From contig NZ_CP011773.1 in assembly GCF_001021385.1 (NCBI RefSeq), positions 3,658,001 through 3,722,000 of the forward strand: a DNA stretch of 64,000 nucleotides, given 5' to 3'. The DNA comes from Mycobacterium sp. EPa45 (GTDB lineage: Bacteria > Actinomycetota > Actinomycetes > Mycobacteriales > Mycobacteriaceae). Under the pieces are notes generated by a model. The model saw only the letters and a program-made list of their open reading frames with translations. It searched no databases and had not been told where the DNA came from. Of the stretch, positions 1 to 8,085 are shown in pieces; within the stretch, counting starts at the first letter, position 1; every line of letters starts with the position of its first letter. The translations under genes and the position numbers were made by a program.

Positions 1-52
1 AGTGGTCGACACCGTCGGCCCGATCAGCATTCTGGAGGCCGTCGCGGTCTAG
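1..52 (+). CDS. C-terminal end of an unidentified protein
   Basis: An open frame enters from the left edge and stops at TAG 50-52. It reads as a short hydrophobic tail ending in ILEAVAV. It converges on the CoA-transferase gene, whose stop lies 10 bases away. Too little remains to name a family. It is probably the end of a real gene because the frame is open from the edge and the next gene is packed against it, but this is inference only. Confidence 0.4.
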   Translation, partial: VVDTVGPISILEAVAV

Positions 53-62
53 CCGACCGTCG

Positions 63-1271
63 TCAGGCGATGACCCCCGATTGTCGCAAGTCGGCCCGCT
101 GGCCCGCGCGACCCATTTCGGCGAGTATCTCCTCGGTGTGCTCACCCAATGTCGGTGCGGGACCGGCGAGTTGAGCGGGTGTGCCATCGAACAACGCCGG
201 GTGCCGTGGAATGCGCACCCGTCCCACGACTGGGTCGTCACGTTCCTCGAACAGCCCCATCGCGATGGCATGCGGATCATGGGGTAGCTCGTCGGGCGGA
301 ACGATCATCGCGTATGGCACGTCGGCGGACTCGAATCTCTCGGTCGCCTCGCGCACCGTCAACTTTTCCGCTCCGGCGTAACACGCCCCCATCACCTGCG
401 CCATCAACGGGCGATGTTGGTTGCGTAGCTCGGCGGTCTGCAGCCGTGGATCATCCGCACCGGGCGCGCCCAGGCAACGGCACATACCGGTGAAGTCGGA
501 GTCCGAGATCGGTGTCACCACTCCCCAGCCGTCGATGAAGCGGAAAGGTTTGAATCCCGATGTGAAGCTGGACGGTTGGGAGTTGTCCGAGTCGAGCAAG
601 ACCTCGTTGCCCGCCGCATCCGTCCACAAGAACGACACCACCGCATCCACCATCGAGACGTGCACATGCTGCCCGCCCCGCCCTCTCTCGCGCGCGAACA
701 GTGCCGCGGTGACGGCCTGGCTGGCATACAGCGCGGTGACCTTGTCGGCGATCACCTGCTGCAGGAAGATCGGTTCGCCGACATCGGGTGCGGCCTGACT
801 GGACGCGACACCGCCGTATGCCTGAATCACCGTGTCGTAGGCGCTGCGGTCGCGATACGGACCGACCTCGCCGAAACCGGTCAGTGATACGTAAACGACA
901 TCAGGATTGACGGCGACAACGTCGTCGTAGCCGAGCCCGAGCCGGTCCGCTACGCCGGGACGGAAGTTCTGGATCACCACATCGGCGCTCGCGGCCAGCT
1001 CGAGGGCGATCTCGCGACCGGTGTCGGTCCGGACGTCCATCGCGATCGATTTCTTGCCGCGATTGCAGACCCGGAAGACCGCGCTCAGTCCGTTCACGCT
1101 CGGGCCGATCCACCGCAGGATGTCACCGATATCCGGACGTTCCACCTTCACCACGTCGGCACCCTGGTCGGCGAAAAGGGCGCCGATGTACGGCCCGGTG
1201 AGTGCCAGCGAGAGCTCCAGAACACGAACGCCGCTCAGTGGCCCCGGGTGCGGCCCATCAGCCGAACTCAT
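63..1271 (-). CDS. Type III (CaiB/BaiF) CoA-transferase
   Basis: The 402-residue length is normal for family III acyl-CoA transferases, which move CoA between carboxylic acids through an aspartyl-CoA thioester. The N-terminus has the family pattern LSGVRVLELS followed by GADVVKVERP (about residues 12-46). The expected catalytic aspartate is in RSAYDTV, about residue 146, after the TGFGEVGPY stretch. It is the last gene of a minus-strand operon, three bases after an amidohydrolase. The context suggests it activates or recycles the CoA ester of the operon's substrate. The substrate cannot be read from the sequence. Confidence 0.88.
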   Translation of the reverse strand: MSSADGPHPGPLSGVRVLELSLALTGPYIGALFADQGADVVKVERPDIGDILRWIGPSVNGLSAVFRVCNRGKKSIAMDVRTDTGREIALELAASADVVIQNFRPGVADRLGLGYDDVVAVNPDVVYVSLTGFGEVGPYRDRSAYDTVIQAYGGVASSQAAPDVGEPIFLQQVIADKVTALYASQAVTAALFARERGRGGQHVHVSMVDAVVSFLWTDAAGNEVLLDSDNSQPSSFTSGFKPFRFIDGWGVVTPISDSDFTGMCRCLGAPGADDPRLQTAELRNQHRPLMAQVMGACYAGAEKLTVREATERFESADVPYAMIVPPDELPHDPHAIAMGLFEERDDPVVGRVRIPRHPALFDGTPAQLAGPAPTLGEHTEEILAEMGRAGQRADLRQSGVIA

Positions 1272-1274
1272 CGA

Positions 1275-2543
1275 TCAGTTCTCGACCAGGTCGGCGAGAG
1301 GCTCGGTCTCAGTGAGCCAGTGCCGTCCGGCCTGGCGGGCGGCCTCCCACTTGGGAATGCTGACCGCGTCGTCCTGACCCAGCTCGTCGGGTGTCGGGCC
1401 GATGCGCTGCACGAGTGGCGCGAGGGCCGTCAAATCGAAGTTGTAGATCTCGGCCGCCGCCAACCCCAGCATCTGCCGGGTCTCGTCGATGGGAACATCC
1501 CAGAACGCATGCCGCAGCCACTTGCGGGTGTTCGGCCACGTGCCCTCCGGGTGGGGGTAGTCGTTGCCCCACAGCATGTTCGGAACACCGATCTCGTAGC
1601 GCCGAGCCAGTTCCCGGCGCTCCGTGGTGGTCGCCCCGATGAAGCAGTTCCGGTCGAAGTACGCCGACGGCGGCATCGTCAGATCTCCCTCGAGCAGTTT
1701 GCTCATCTTCTTCGCCGAGTGCTCACGCAGGAACCGGGTGTCCATCAGCCAGAGCAGATCGTTGGCCCAGAACGCACCGCACTCGGTGGCGCCCCAGCGC
1801 AATCTCGGGAAACGCTCGAATACCCCGGCCCACAGGGCGAACCACAGCGGCCGAGCGCCCCACCAGCGCACCTCGGTGGTGTAGATGCCCAGATGCTCCC
1901 CGTACTCCTCGCTCGGCGCCGGGCCCACATGGGTGTGCACCGGCATGTTCAGGTCTTGGCATGCGGCCCAAACCTTGTCGTAGCGACGATCATGGTAGGG
2001 CGGGTAGTCGCCCCACAGCACCGGGATCAAAATGCCGCCCCGCAGACCGGCTTCGGCTGCGCGGTGGATCTCGGTGACCGCCGCGTCGACGTCGGCGAGG
2101 ATCGGGATCACCGCAACCCCAGCTCGCCGCTCGGGGCTGTGGCTGCAAAGCTCGGCCAGCCAGCGGTTGTGTGCCCGCGCGCCCGCCATCGCCCGGCCCG
2201 GGTCGAGGTTGCCCGACTGGCCCAGGCCGGCACCGAACGGTGCACCGGCGACTCCTGTCACGGCGTCGGCGTCGGGGAAGATGACCTCGCCGGCAACACC
2301 GTCGCCGTCGAGTTCCTTATCACGTTGTGCGACATCCCATCCGCCGGCGATGCCCTCGCCGTGCTCGTCGAACCACGCTTGCGCGAACTCCTCGTCGATG
2401 AAGCCACCGGCCTGCGCCGCCGCTTGTTTTTCGGCCAGGAACGCGTCGAAGTCGTCTCGGTATTCGGGGTCGACGTATTCGCGGTACCGCTCGGTCGGGA
2501 GTTCGGCGTGCGTGTCTGCGGAGATGATCAGGTAGGGATCCAT
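1275..2543 (-). CDS. Amidohydrolase-2 family metal-dependent hydrolase or decarboxylase (first copy)
   Basis: This 422-residue TIM-barrel protein has the amidohydrolase-2 signature. The N-terminal strand motif ISADTHAE (residues 8-15) supplies the D-x-H metal site, and MLWGNDYPHPEG near the C-terminus carries the conserved aspartate and histidine. The family includes hydrolases and decarboxylases of cyclic or beta-keto acids, usually with Zn or Mn. It sits between a CoA-transferase and a second, divergent member of the same family. Two such genes in tandem are common in actinobacterial catabolic operons of unknown substrate. The ATG at 2543 matches the usual family start. Confidence 0.85.
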   Translation of the reverse strand: MDPYLIISADTHAELPTERYREYVDPEYRDDFDAFLAEKQAAAQAGGFIDEEFAQAWFDEHGEGIAGGWDVAQRDKELDGDGVAGEVIFPDADAVTGVAGAPFGAGLGQSGNLDPGRAMAGARAHNRWLAELCSHSPERRAGVAVIPILADVDAAVTEIHRAAEAGLRGGILIPVLWGDYPPYHDRRYDKVWAACQDLNMPVHTHVGPAPSEEYGEHLGIYTTEVRWWGARPLWFALWAGVFERFPRLRWGATECGAFWANDLLWLMDTRFLREHSAKKMSKLLEGDLTMPPSAYFDRNCFIGATTTERRELARRYEIGVPNMLWGNDYPHPEGTWPNTRKWLRHAFWDVPIDETRQMLGLAAAEIYNFDLTALAPLVQRIGPTPDELGQDDAVSIPKWEAARQAGRHWLTETEPLADLVEN

Positions 2544-2559
2544 GGCGCTTGTCCTTTCA

Positions 2560-3774
2560 CTACCAGGTACGGATGGGGTCGGGTTCGAAGACGGTGCTGC
2601 TCGCCCCGGCGGGCACTTCGGCCAGCGGCTCGGCGACCTCGGCCACCGTCGGACCGATCCGGTTGACCAAGGGCTGCAGCGCCGCCAGGTCGAAGCCGTA
2701 GACGGTTGCCGCGTTTCCGCCGACCATGGCCGCTACCTCCTCGGGCGGAACACCGGAGAATGTGTAACGCAACGCTTCTCGGGTGAAGAAGCCCGTTCCC
2801 TCCAGATGCGGATAGTCGCTTCCCCACATGATGCGGTCGACGCCGATGTCATGACGTTCGGCGCACTCGACCGGTCGCATGAAGCTGGCGCCGACGTAGC
2901 ATTGGCGGGCCCAGAACTCACTGGGCTTGAGGCTCAGCGAGCCGGCGGTGGGGCCGGCGAACCGGGCGATCGCCGAGCCCTCGCGCGCGTAGCGGGCCGC
3001 CGCGACGTCGAGGGATTCCAGGGTGGCCGGGATCCAGCCGGCGCCCTGCTCGGTGAAGACCACGGTGAGATCGGGATGACGATCCATCACACCGCTGAAG
3101 ATCAAGTGCCACAAAGCCCGGTGGGCGAACCAGTGGGTCTCGTAGACCCATATCGCGAACGAGCTGCCCCAGCCGTCGAGTGGGCTTGGTCCGGCGTTGC
3201 CGCCGTGGTGGTTGACCACGACGCCCGCGTCGGCGCACGCCTCCCACAGGGGCTCCCAGTGTTCGGCATACAGCTGCGGGATGGCTGCTCCGGGCGGGAC
3301 CCCGGGCAACAGAACCCCGCCGCGCAGTCCGAGTTTGGCGATCTGCTTGATCTCGGAGACGGCCTCGTCGAGGTTTTGAAGCATGACCTGACCCACCCCG
3401 GCACGCCGCTCGGGCGAGCGGGAACAGAAGTCGGCCAGCCAGCGGTTGTGTGCACGCAGGCCGGCGCAGCGCAATTCCAGCTCGCGTGCGGTCTCCGGTG
3501 GCGTAGCCGCCAGACTCGACGAAGGGAAGAACGGCGGAATGGTGTTGGGGTAGATGACCTCCCCCGCAACACCTTCGGCATCGAGGTCCGCGTTGCGCCG
3601 GTCGCTGTCCCAGTTGCGTTCGGCGTCGGCATCTGCGAGGTCGGCGAACGGATTGACGTATTCCGCTGCCCAGCTGTCGAATTCGTCCCGGAAGCCGGGA
3701 TCGAGATAGTCGCGGTAGTCGAGCAGGTCGGCGCCGGCGTGGCAGTCGGCTGAGATCACGGTGTACCGGTCCAT
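2560..3774 (-). CDS. Amidohydrolase-2 family metal-dependent hydrolase or decarboxylase (second copy)
   Basis: This is a 404-residue paralogue of its downstream neighbour. The N-terminal metal motif reads ISADCHAGADLLDYRDYLDP, and the C-terminal motif is MWGSDYPHLEGTGFF. The two proteins align over their full length but differ in much of the barrel, so they may act on successive intermediates or form a heteromer. The gene follows the acetoacetate-decarboxylase-like gene by three bases, so co-transcription and translational coupling are likely. The substrate is not deducible from the sequence. Confidence 0.85.
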   Translation of the reverse strand: MDRYTVISADCHAGADLLDYRDYLDPGFRDEFDSWAAEYVNPFADLADADAERNWDSDRRNADLDAEGVAGEVIYPNTIPPFFPSSSLAATPPETARELELRCAGLRAHNRWLADFCSRSPERRAGVGQVMLQNLDEAVSEIKQIAKLGLRGGVLLPGVPPGAAIPQLYAEHWEPLWEACADAGVVVNHHGGNAGPSPLDGWGSSFAIWVYETHWFAHRALWHLIFSGVMDRHPDLTVVFTEQGAGWIPATLESLDVAAARYAREGSAIARFAGPTAGSLSLKPSEFWARQCYVGASFMRPVECAERHDIGVDRIMWGSDYPHLEGTGFFTREALRYTFSGVPPEEVAAMVGGNAATVYGFDLAALQPLVNRIGPTVAEVAEPLAEVPAGASSTVFEPDPIRTW

Positions 3775-3777
3775 CGG

Positions 3778-4581
3778 CTACACCCGCGTCGGCTCGGGCC
3801 TCGGCGCGGCGAGCAGCGCCACGTCGTCGTAGCGCTGATGTACGTACGGCAACAACCACTCGGCCGGCACCCGCTCGGCAATGCGGCCGACCTGCACGGT
3901 CCGGCGACGGCACCAGGTGATCGACTTGATCTGCCGCACAACGATATCGGCCACCGGGTCCAACGGCGATTCCCCGAGCTCGACAGTGCCGTCGATGTCC
4001 TCCAGCACCTCGTAGTGTCGGTGGTATTCGCCGTACACCAGGTGCGGATCGGTGATGCCATCGCCATCTGGAGCGCGCAGGAACTTGAAGTAGAACTCGG
4101 TGTTCACCTGGTCGGGCGGCAACTCCGCCGGGCCGGTAACCCGACCGCTCAGAGTGAGCAACGCATAACCCAACCGGTTGACGGTGGCGGTGACACCGTC
4201 GCCGTCGCGGTCGACTCGGATATCGGCCAACTTCTTGGGCTCACCGAAGGTCTCGCGCCCACCGGTGACGGACTGCTCGGTGGACTGCGGCATGAACAGC
4301 GGGTAGTCACCGTCGACCTCACCGTGGCGGGCAGCCACCGAGAACACCGCCGAGCCGAACGGCGGCCGGCCATCGATCTGGACCCGCTGGAGCGAGATTC
4401 GCACCAGCGGTTCAGCCGCCGGCTCGAGCGGTTTGGGCAGGACCGCGGCGACGATCTCCGGATCCGTGAGATAGGTGACCGTGACGGCCTCCGTGGCGAT
4501 GGGCGCCTTGGTGGCGTCGATCTCATGGTCGACGCGCGCCTCGGGCGGGCGGGGGCCGTAGCGAACCGCGTTGGCGCTCAT
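3778..4581 (-). CDS. Acetoacetate-decarboxylase-fold protein with intact catalytic lysine pair
   Basis: A protein of about 267 residues with the acetoacetate decarboxylase fold. The motif TFGEPKKLADI (about residues 111-121) holds adjacent lysines at about 116-117. In characterised decarboxylases the first lysine forms the Schiff base and the second lowers its pKa, so this copy looks chemically competent. The SDR stop and this ATG overlap as TGATG. A GTG three bases upstream is an alternative start. In this operon it may decarboxylate a beta-keto acid or act as an aldolase/dehydratase variant; the substrate is unknown. Confidence 0.8.
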   Translation of the reverse strand: MSANAVRYGPRPPEARVDHEIDATKAPIATEAVTVTYLTDPEIVAAVLPKPLEPAAEPLVRISLQRVQIDGRPPFGSAVFSVAARHGEVDGDYPLFMPQSTEQSVTGGRETFGEPKKLADIRVDRDGDGVTATVNRLGYALLTLSGRVTGPAELPPDQVNTEFYFKFLRAPDGDGITDPHLVYGEYHRHYEVLEDIDGTVELGESPLDPVADIVVRQIKSITWCRRRTVQVGRIAERVPAEWLLPYVHQRYDDVALLAAPRPEPTRV

Positions 4582-5525
4582 CACTTCTCTCCTTCTGTTG
4601 CGGTTGTCTGCGTCGCGTGCTTGCCGAGGACGTCGACCAGGTAGTCGGGCTCGCCGCGCGCGATGATCGACGCTGCTTTCTTGCTCACGACGTCATCGGA
4701 CGGAGCCGGCGGGCCCATCATCCAGAAGCTGTCTGACCGGATGCCGTCGACGACCTGCGCGGCGATGGTCTCCAGCGGCGTGAATTCGATGTGCACACCG
4801 GCGGACTCGAAGCGGTCCACCACCCTGGCCAGGGTTTGGTCGGGGGTGTGGCGTTCCTGAGTTGGGGCGTAGCGCTGCGGGCGATGCCGCCACGACTCCC
4901 AGATGCCGGTGTTCAGGAAGCCGCCGGGGAACAGAACGTGCGCCCGCACCCCGGATCCGGTCATTTCCAGGTGTGTGTACAGACTTTCGGTCAGGCACAG
5001 CACGGCGGCCTTGGTCATCGGGTAGACCGCAGTGGCCGGTCCGCCCATCGCACCGCGGGCGATCGGCGCGAATCCACCATTGCCAGAGCAGGTGTTGACC
5101 ACGTGGCCTTCGCCTCGGTCGAGCAGGATCGGCACGAATGCCTTGATGCCGTGGATGACGCCCAGCACGTTGACGTCGATGCCCCAGCGCCAGTCGGCGA
5201 GGTCGTGTTCCCACATGTATCCCTCGGACACCGCACCGGTGCCCGCGTTGTTGCACACCACATGCACGGCGCCGAAGCGATCGAGCGCTCCTTTGGCGAG
5301 CGCTTCCACCGAGGAGTAGTCCGTGACGTCGGTGACCACACCGACGGCGTCGATACCCTCATCCGTCAACTCTCGGGTGGCTTCGTCGAGGGGTTCGGCC
5401 AAGACGTCGGCCAGGACGATCTTCATGCCTTCTTGACCAAACCGCCTGCCCAGTGCGCGACCGATTCCACCGGCGCCCCCGGTTACGACGGCGACTTTGC
5501 CCCGTAGGTCGTTCATTGTGGGCAT
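4581..5525 (-). CDS. Short-chain dehydrogenase/reductase
   Basis: A classical SDR of about 314 residues. The NAD(P)-binding TGGAGGIGRA is near the N-terminus, the NNAGTG motif follows, and the catalytic YPMTK (Y-x-x-x-K) comes after a serine/glycine-rich strand. It is the first gene of the operon and starts just inside the divergent promoter region shared with the IclR regulator. An upstream GTG at 5531 and a downstream ATG at 5516 are alternative starts. It probably oxidises an alcohol or reduces a ketone intermediate of the pathway. Confidence 0.85.
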   Translation of the reverse strand: MPTMNDLRGKVAVVTGGAGGIGRALGRRFGQEGMKIVLADVLAEPLDEATRELTDEGIDAVGVVTDVTDYSSVEALAKGALDRFGAVHVVCNNAGTGAVSEGYMWEHDLADWRWGIDVNVLGVIHGIKAFVPILLDRGEGHVVNTCSGNGGFAPIARGAMGGPATAVYPMTKAAVLCLTESLYTHLEMTGSGVRAHVLFPGGFLNTGIWESWRHRPQRYAPTQERHTPDQTLARVVDRFESAGVHIEFTPLETIAAQVVDGIRSDSFWMMGPPAPSDDVVSKKAASIIARGEPDYLVDVLGKHATQTTATEGEK

Positions 5526-5531
5526 CGTCAC

Positions 5532-5574
5532 ATGGTCGCGTATATCACCGCAAGCAGTCGCATTATGCGACCAT
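5532..5574. promoter_or_regulatory. Inverted repeat in the SDR/IclR divergent promoter
   Basis: ATGGTCGC at 5532-5539 is mirrored exactly by GCGACCAT at 5567-5574. An inner near-palindrome, TCGCATTATGCGA, covers 5558-5570. The repeat fills the gap between the divergent SDR and IclR starts, as expected for an IclR-family operator controlling both directions. Binding by this IclR protein is inferred. Confidence 0.6.
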
Positions 5575-5580
5575 CATCGG

Positions 5581-6477
5581 ATGCCGCCACGTCCATCTCC
5601 GCAGACCGAGCGGGTGGTGAAGCTGTTCGAGCACCTGGCCGGCGACGGAAGTCGAGGGCTGACGCTGACCGAGGTCTCGCGCCAGTTGAGCGTGCACAAG
5701 GCCAGCTGCCATTCGATGCTCTCGGAGCTGGCGCGGTCGGGCTGGCTGCTGCGTGACCCGGTTCGCAAGACCTATCACCTGGGGCCTGCGCTGGTCCGCC
5801 TCGGCCGGGAGGCAGCCGGCCACTATCCGGCGCTGGTGCTCGCCCGCTCGGCGATGGTCGAGCTGTCTGCCGCGACCGGCGCTCATTGCGTCGCCTTTTC
5901 GGTCGGCGACGACTACTCCACGGTGGTCGATCAGGTCCGCAGCCGTCTGGGCGGCGGCCACCCGATGGCGATCGGAACCCAGTTCCCGCATCGCCCGCCG
6001 TACGGCGCATCGACGGTCGCATGGGCAGGTGCGCAGGCGCGGGAGCGTTGGCTGGCCGCCTTACCCGAGGACGTGCGCGATCGGTACCGGCGCGCCATCG
6101 CCGCCACACAACAGCGCGGCTACGCCGTCGGCCTGCATCTCCTGCCGGATCTGCGCCTGCAGGAACTGGCACTGATCGTCCGCAGTGCCGAAGTCCGCTC
6201 CACCCGGCTCAGCCAGCTGGCGCAGGCGTTGACCGATGAGCTGATCAACCAGGAGGAGTGGTTCCCGGCCAGCCTGGACCCGGACCGTACCTACGAGGTG
6301 AGCCATATCGACTCCCCGATCCTGCAGCCGGATTCACGAATTGCGTTGATACTGAGCCTGGTTCCAAGCCCTGAGCCGATGAGCGGTGGCGACGCCACCC
6401 GCATGGGTGAGCAGCTCGCGGGTGTGACCCGCCAACTCAGCGCCGCGTTGGACGAGGAACCGCAGCACACCGAATAG
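5581..6477 (+). CDS. IclR-family transcriptional regulator
   Basis: About 298 residues from the ATG at 5581, chosen because it places the winged helix-turn-helix at the usual distance from the N-terminus. The helix-turn-helix includes GLTLTEVSRQLSVHKAS and the effector domain follows. The gene is divergent from the five-gene catabolic operon, the standard arrangement for an IclR regulator that senses a pathway substrate or intermediate. A longer open frame reaches 5497 but would run across the operator, so it is unlikely to be the true start. The ligand is unknown. Confidence 0.88.
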   Translation: MPPRPSPQTERVVKLFEHLAGDGSRGLTLTEVSRQLSVHKASCHSMLSELARSGWLLRDPVRKTYHLGPALVRLGREAAGHYPALVLARSAMVELSAATGAHCVAFSVGDDYSTVVDQVRSRLGGGHPMAIGTQFPHRPPYGASTVAWAGAQARERWLAALPEDVRDRYRRAIAATQQRGYAVGLHLLPDLRLQELALIVRSAEVRSTRLSQLAQALTDELINQEEWFPASLDPDRTYEVSHIDSPILQPDSRIALILSLVPSPEPMSGGDATRMGEQLAGVTRQLSAALDEEPQHTE

Positions 6478-6501
6478 CGACCGATGTGAAGGTGTGAGCG
6501 C

Positions 6502-6846
6502 TCAGTGCTGACCCTGCTCATTGCTGCCCTTGTGCCCTTGGCCGTTGTGCTCACTGTGCGGGGCGGCGTCGCGCGGGAACAGGGTGTGCTCCTGGGCGGC
6601 GGCGCTGCCGGGAGCGGGGATGGCGGCGACATCGGGGCCCCGCGTCGCGTCTGCCAACTCCTCCGGAATCGCCCGGGCGTCCTCAACGGCCTGCCCGGCG
6701 GTCCCGGTCATGTCGGTGCCCTCCACCTGCACGGCGCCCGGGGTCTCGGCATTGGCCGGCGCCGCAATGGCGACGACGGTCCCACCGAAGGCGGCCAGAC
6801 CGAACGTGACGATGGCTGCGGCGGAGGCGATGCGGTTCTTGATCAT
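6502..6846 (-). CDS. Small secreted protein with His/Gly/Gln-rich tail
   Basis: A 114-residue protein with a clear signal peptide: basic MIKNRIASA, a hydrophobic run, and a probable signal-peptidase site after the APANA motif near residue 30. The mature part is acidic and Ala/Pro-rich and ends in a His-, Gly- and Gln-rich tail. No family is recognised. The chosen ATG follows an AAAGGA ribosome site; an in-frame start at 6870 lies inside the hairpin just upstream. It lies downstream of the SARP-FHA gene on the same strand, so it may be part of that signalling locus. Confidence 0.65.
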   Translation of the reverse strand: MIKNRIASAAAIVTFGLAAFGGTVVAIAAPANAETPGAVQVEGTDMTGTAGQAVEDARAIPEELADATRGPDVAAIPAPGSAAAQEHTLFPRDAAPHSEHNGQGHKGSNEQGQH

Positions 6847-6854
6847 GGGAGTTC

Positions 6855-6892
6855 CTTTTCTCAAAGCCACTCGTGTGGCTGGTTGAGAAAAG
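6855..6892 (-). promoter_or_regulatory. Long hairpin overlapping the ribosome site of the secreted-protein gene
   Basis: CTTTTCTCAA (6855-6864) pairs perfectly with TTGAGAAAAG (6883-6892), and AGCCAC pairs with GTGGCT inside the loop. On the minus-strand transcript the 3' arm runs into the AAAGGA ribosome site of the gene at 6502-6846. There is no U-tract, so it is not an obvious terminator. It could be an RNA switch, a processing site or a protein operator. Confidence 0.55.
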
Positions 6893-6939
6893 AATGGGAT
6901 GAAGCCCTCAACGAATCCTCAATGCCGAGAAGTGCCGGC

Positions 6940-8085
6940 TCAGGCCGACCCGGCCCCCGCGATCTCGAACGTGAACTGATAGCCCGCGATGCTGATGATG
7001 TCGCCGCCGTTGAGCGTGGCGCTGCCGCGGATGCGCTCGTTGCCCACCACGACGCCATTGCCCGACCGCAGGTCGTTGATCACGAAGCTTGCGCCGGTAT
7101 CGATGATCGTCGCGTGGTACCGGCTGACTTTCGGGTCGTCGATGACGACGCTGTTGTCGCCGCGGCGGCCGATGCCGGTGACCACCGTCTCAAGGGGATA
7201 ACAGCGTCCGCCGACATCACGCAGCTGCGCCCGGTTCGATGATGCGACTCCATCTGTGGTCGTCGTGTGAAGTTCGAGCATGGTGGCGACTTCGGACGCA
7301 TCGCTGCGTGCGATCTGTTGGACGTCCAGCGGCTCTTGACGCAGGATCCGCTCATGCAGTGCCCGCAGCGTCGGCCCCGGATCGATACCCAGTTCCTCGG
7401 ACAGGGTGGACCTCAGTCGCCGGTACGCGTTGAGTGCATCGGTCTGACGCTCGGCGAGATAGTAAGCCGTGATCAACTGCGCCCACAGCGGTTCCCGATA
7501 AGGATGCTCTCCCACCAGCTCTTCGAGTTCGGCAATCACCGAACCAGCACGCCCACAAGCAATTTCGGCCTCCGCGCGCAGTGCGTGGACGGTGACCTTC
7601 TCCTCGAGAAGGGCGGTGGCGAACGGTTCGACGAACCAGCATTCGCGAAGATCGTCGAGAACCGGACCGCGCCATTGCACCAGCGCGGCAGAAAGGCGGT
7701 CGCTGGCCAGCCCGAACCGGCCGGCGGCCGCGGCCTGCACTCCGGCCGCCTTTTCGGTGTTGAAGCGGCCCAGATCGCACGCCCCGTCCGGCACGTTGAG
7801 CTGATACCCCGGCCGGGCGCTGGCCAGCACGGTGCGCGGGTCAGCCCCGGACGACCCAAGGATCTTGCGGAGGTTCGCGACGTAGACGTGCAGATTGTGG
7901 ATCGCGTCGGCCTGCGGCGAATCCGCCCAGATCGCGTCGATGATGGAGTCCCTCGACACCGGCCGATTACGACTGATCAGCAGCAGCGCCAGCACCGCGC
8001 TCTGCTTGGGTGTGCCGAGTCCGACGGGCTGGCTGTTGACGCTCACTTGGAGTGGGCCCAGCACCCCGAAATCCAGGTCCGCCAT
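6940..8085 (-). CDS. SARP-type transcriptional activator with C-terminal FHA domain (EmbR-like)
   Basis: A 381-residue regulator with three parts. A winged-helix DNA-binding domain (about residues 1-95, starting DFGVLGPLQV) is followed by a bacterial transcriptional activation (BTAD) helical domain (about 95-245). The last part is a forkhead-associated domain (about 285-375, with NSVVIDDPKVSRYHATI and LRSGNGVVVG) that binds phosphothreonine. This is the architecture of mycobacterial EmbR, which is phosphorylated by PknH and activates embCAB. The start overlaps the upstream kinase stop as TGATG, so kinase and regulator are probably made together and act as a pair. The target genes are not evident here. 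Confidence 0.88.
   Translation of the reverse strand: MADLDFGVLGPLQVSVNSQPVGLGTPKQSAVLALLLISRNRPVSRDSIIDAIWADSPQADAIHNLHVYVANLRKILGSSGADPRTVLASARPGYQLNVPDGACDLGRFNTEKAAGVQAAAAGRFGLASDRLSAALVQWRGPVLDDLRECWFVEPFATALLEEKVTVHALRAEAEIACGRAGSVIAELEELVGEHPYREPLWAQLITAYYLAERQTDALNAYRRLRSTLSEELGIDPGPTLRALHERILRQEPLDVQQIARSDASEVATMLELHTTTTDGVASSNRAQLRDVGGRCYPLETVVTGIGRRGDNSVVIDDPKVSRYHATIIDTGASFVINDLRSGNGVVVGNERIRGSATLNGGDIISIAGYQFTFEIAGAGSA

Noticed and set aside
1248..3753. Two plus-strand open frames of more than 400 codons
   Set aside because: They mirror the two amidohydrolase genes in a frame kept open by high GC third positions and show no recognisable protein features.
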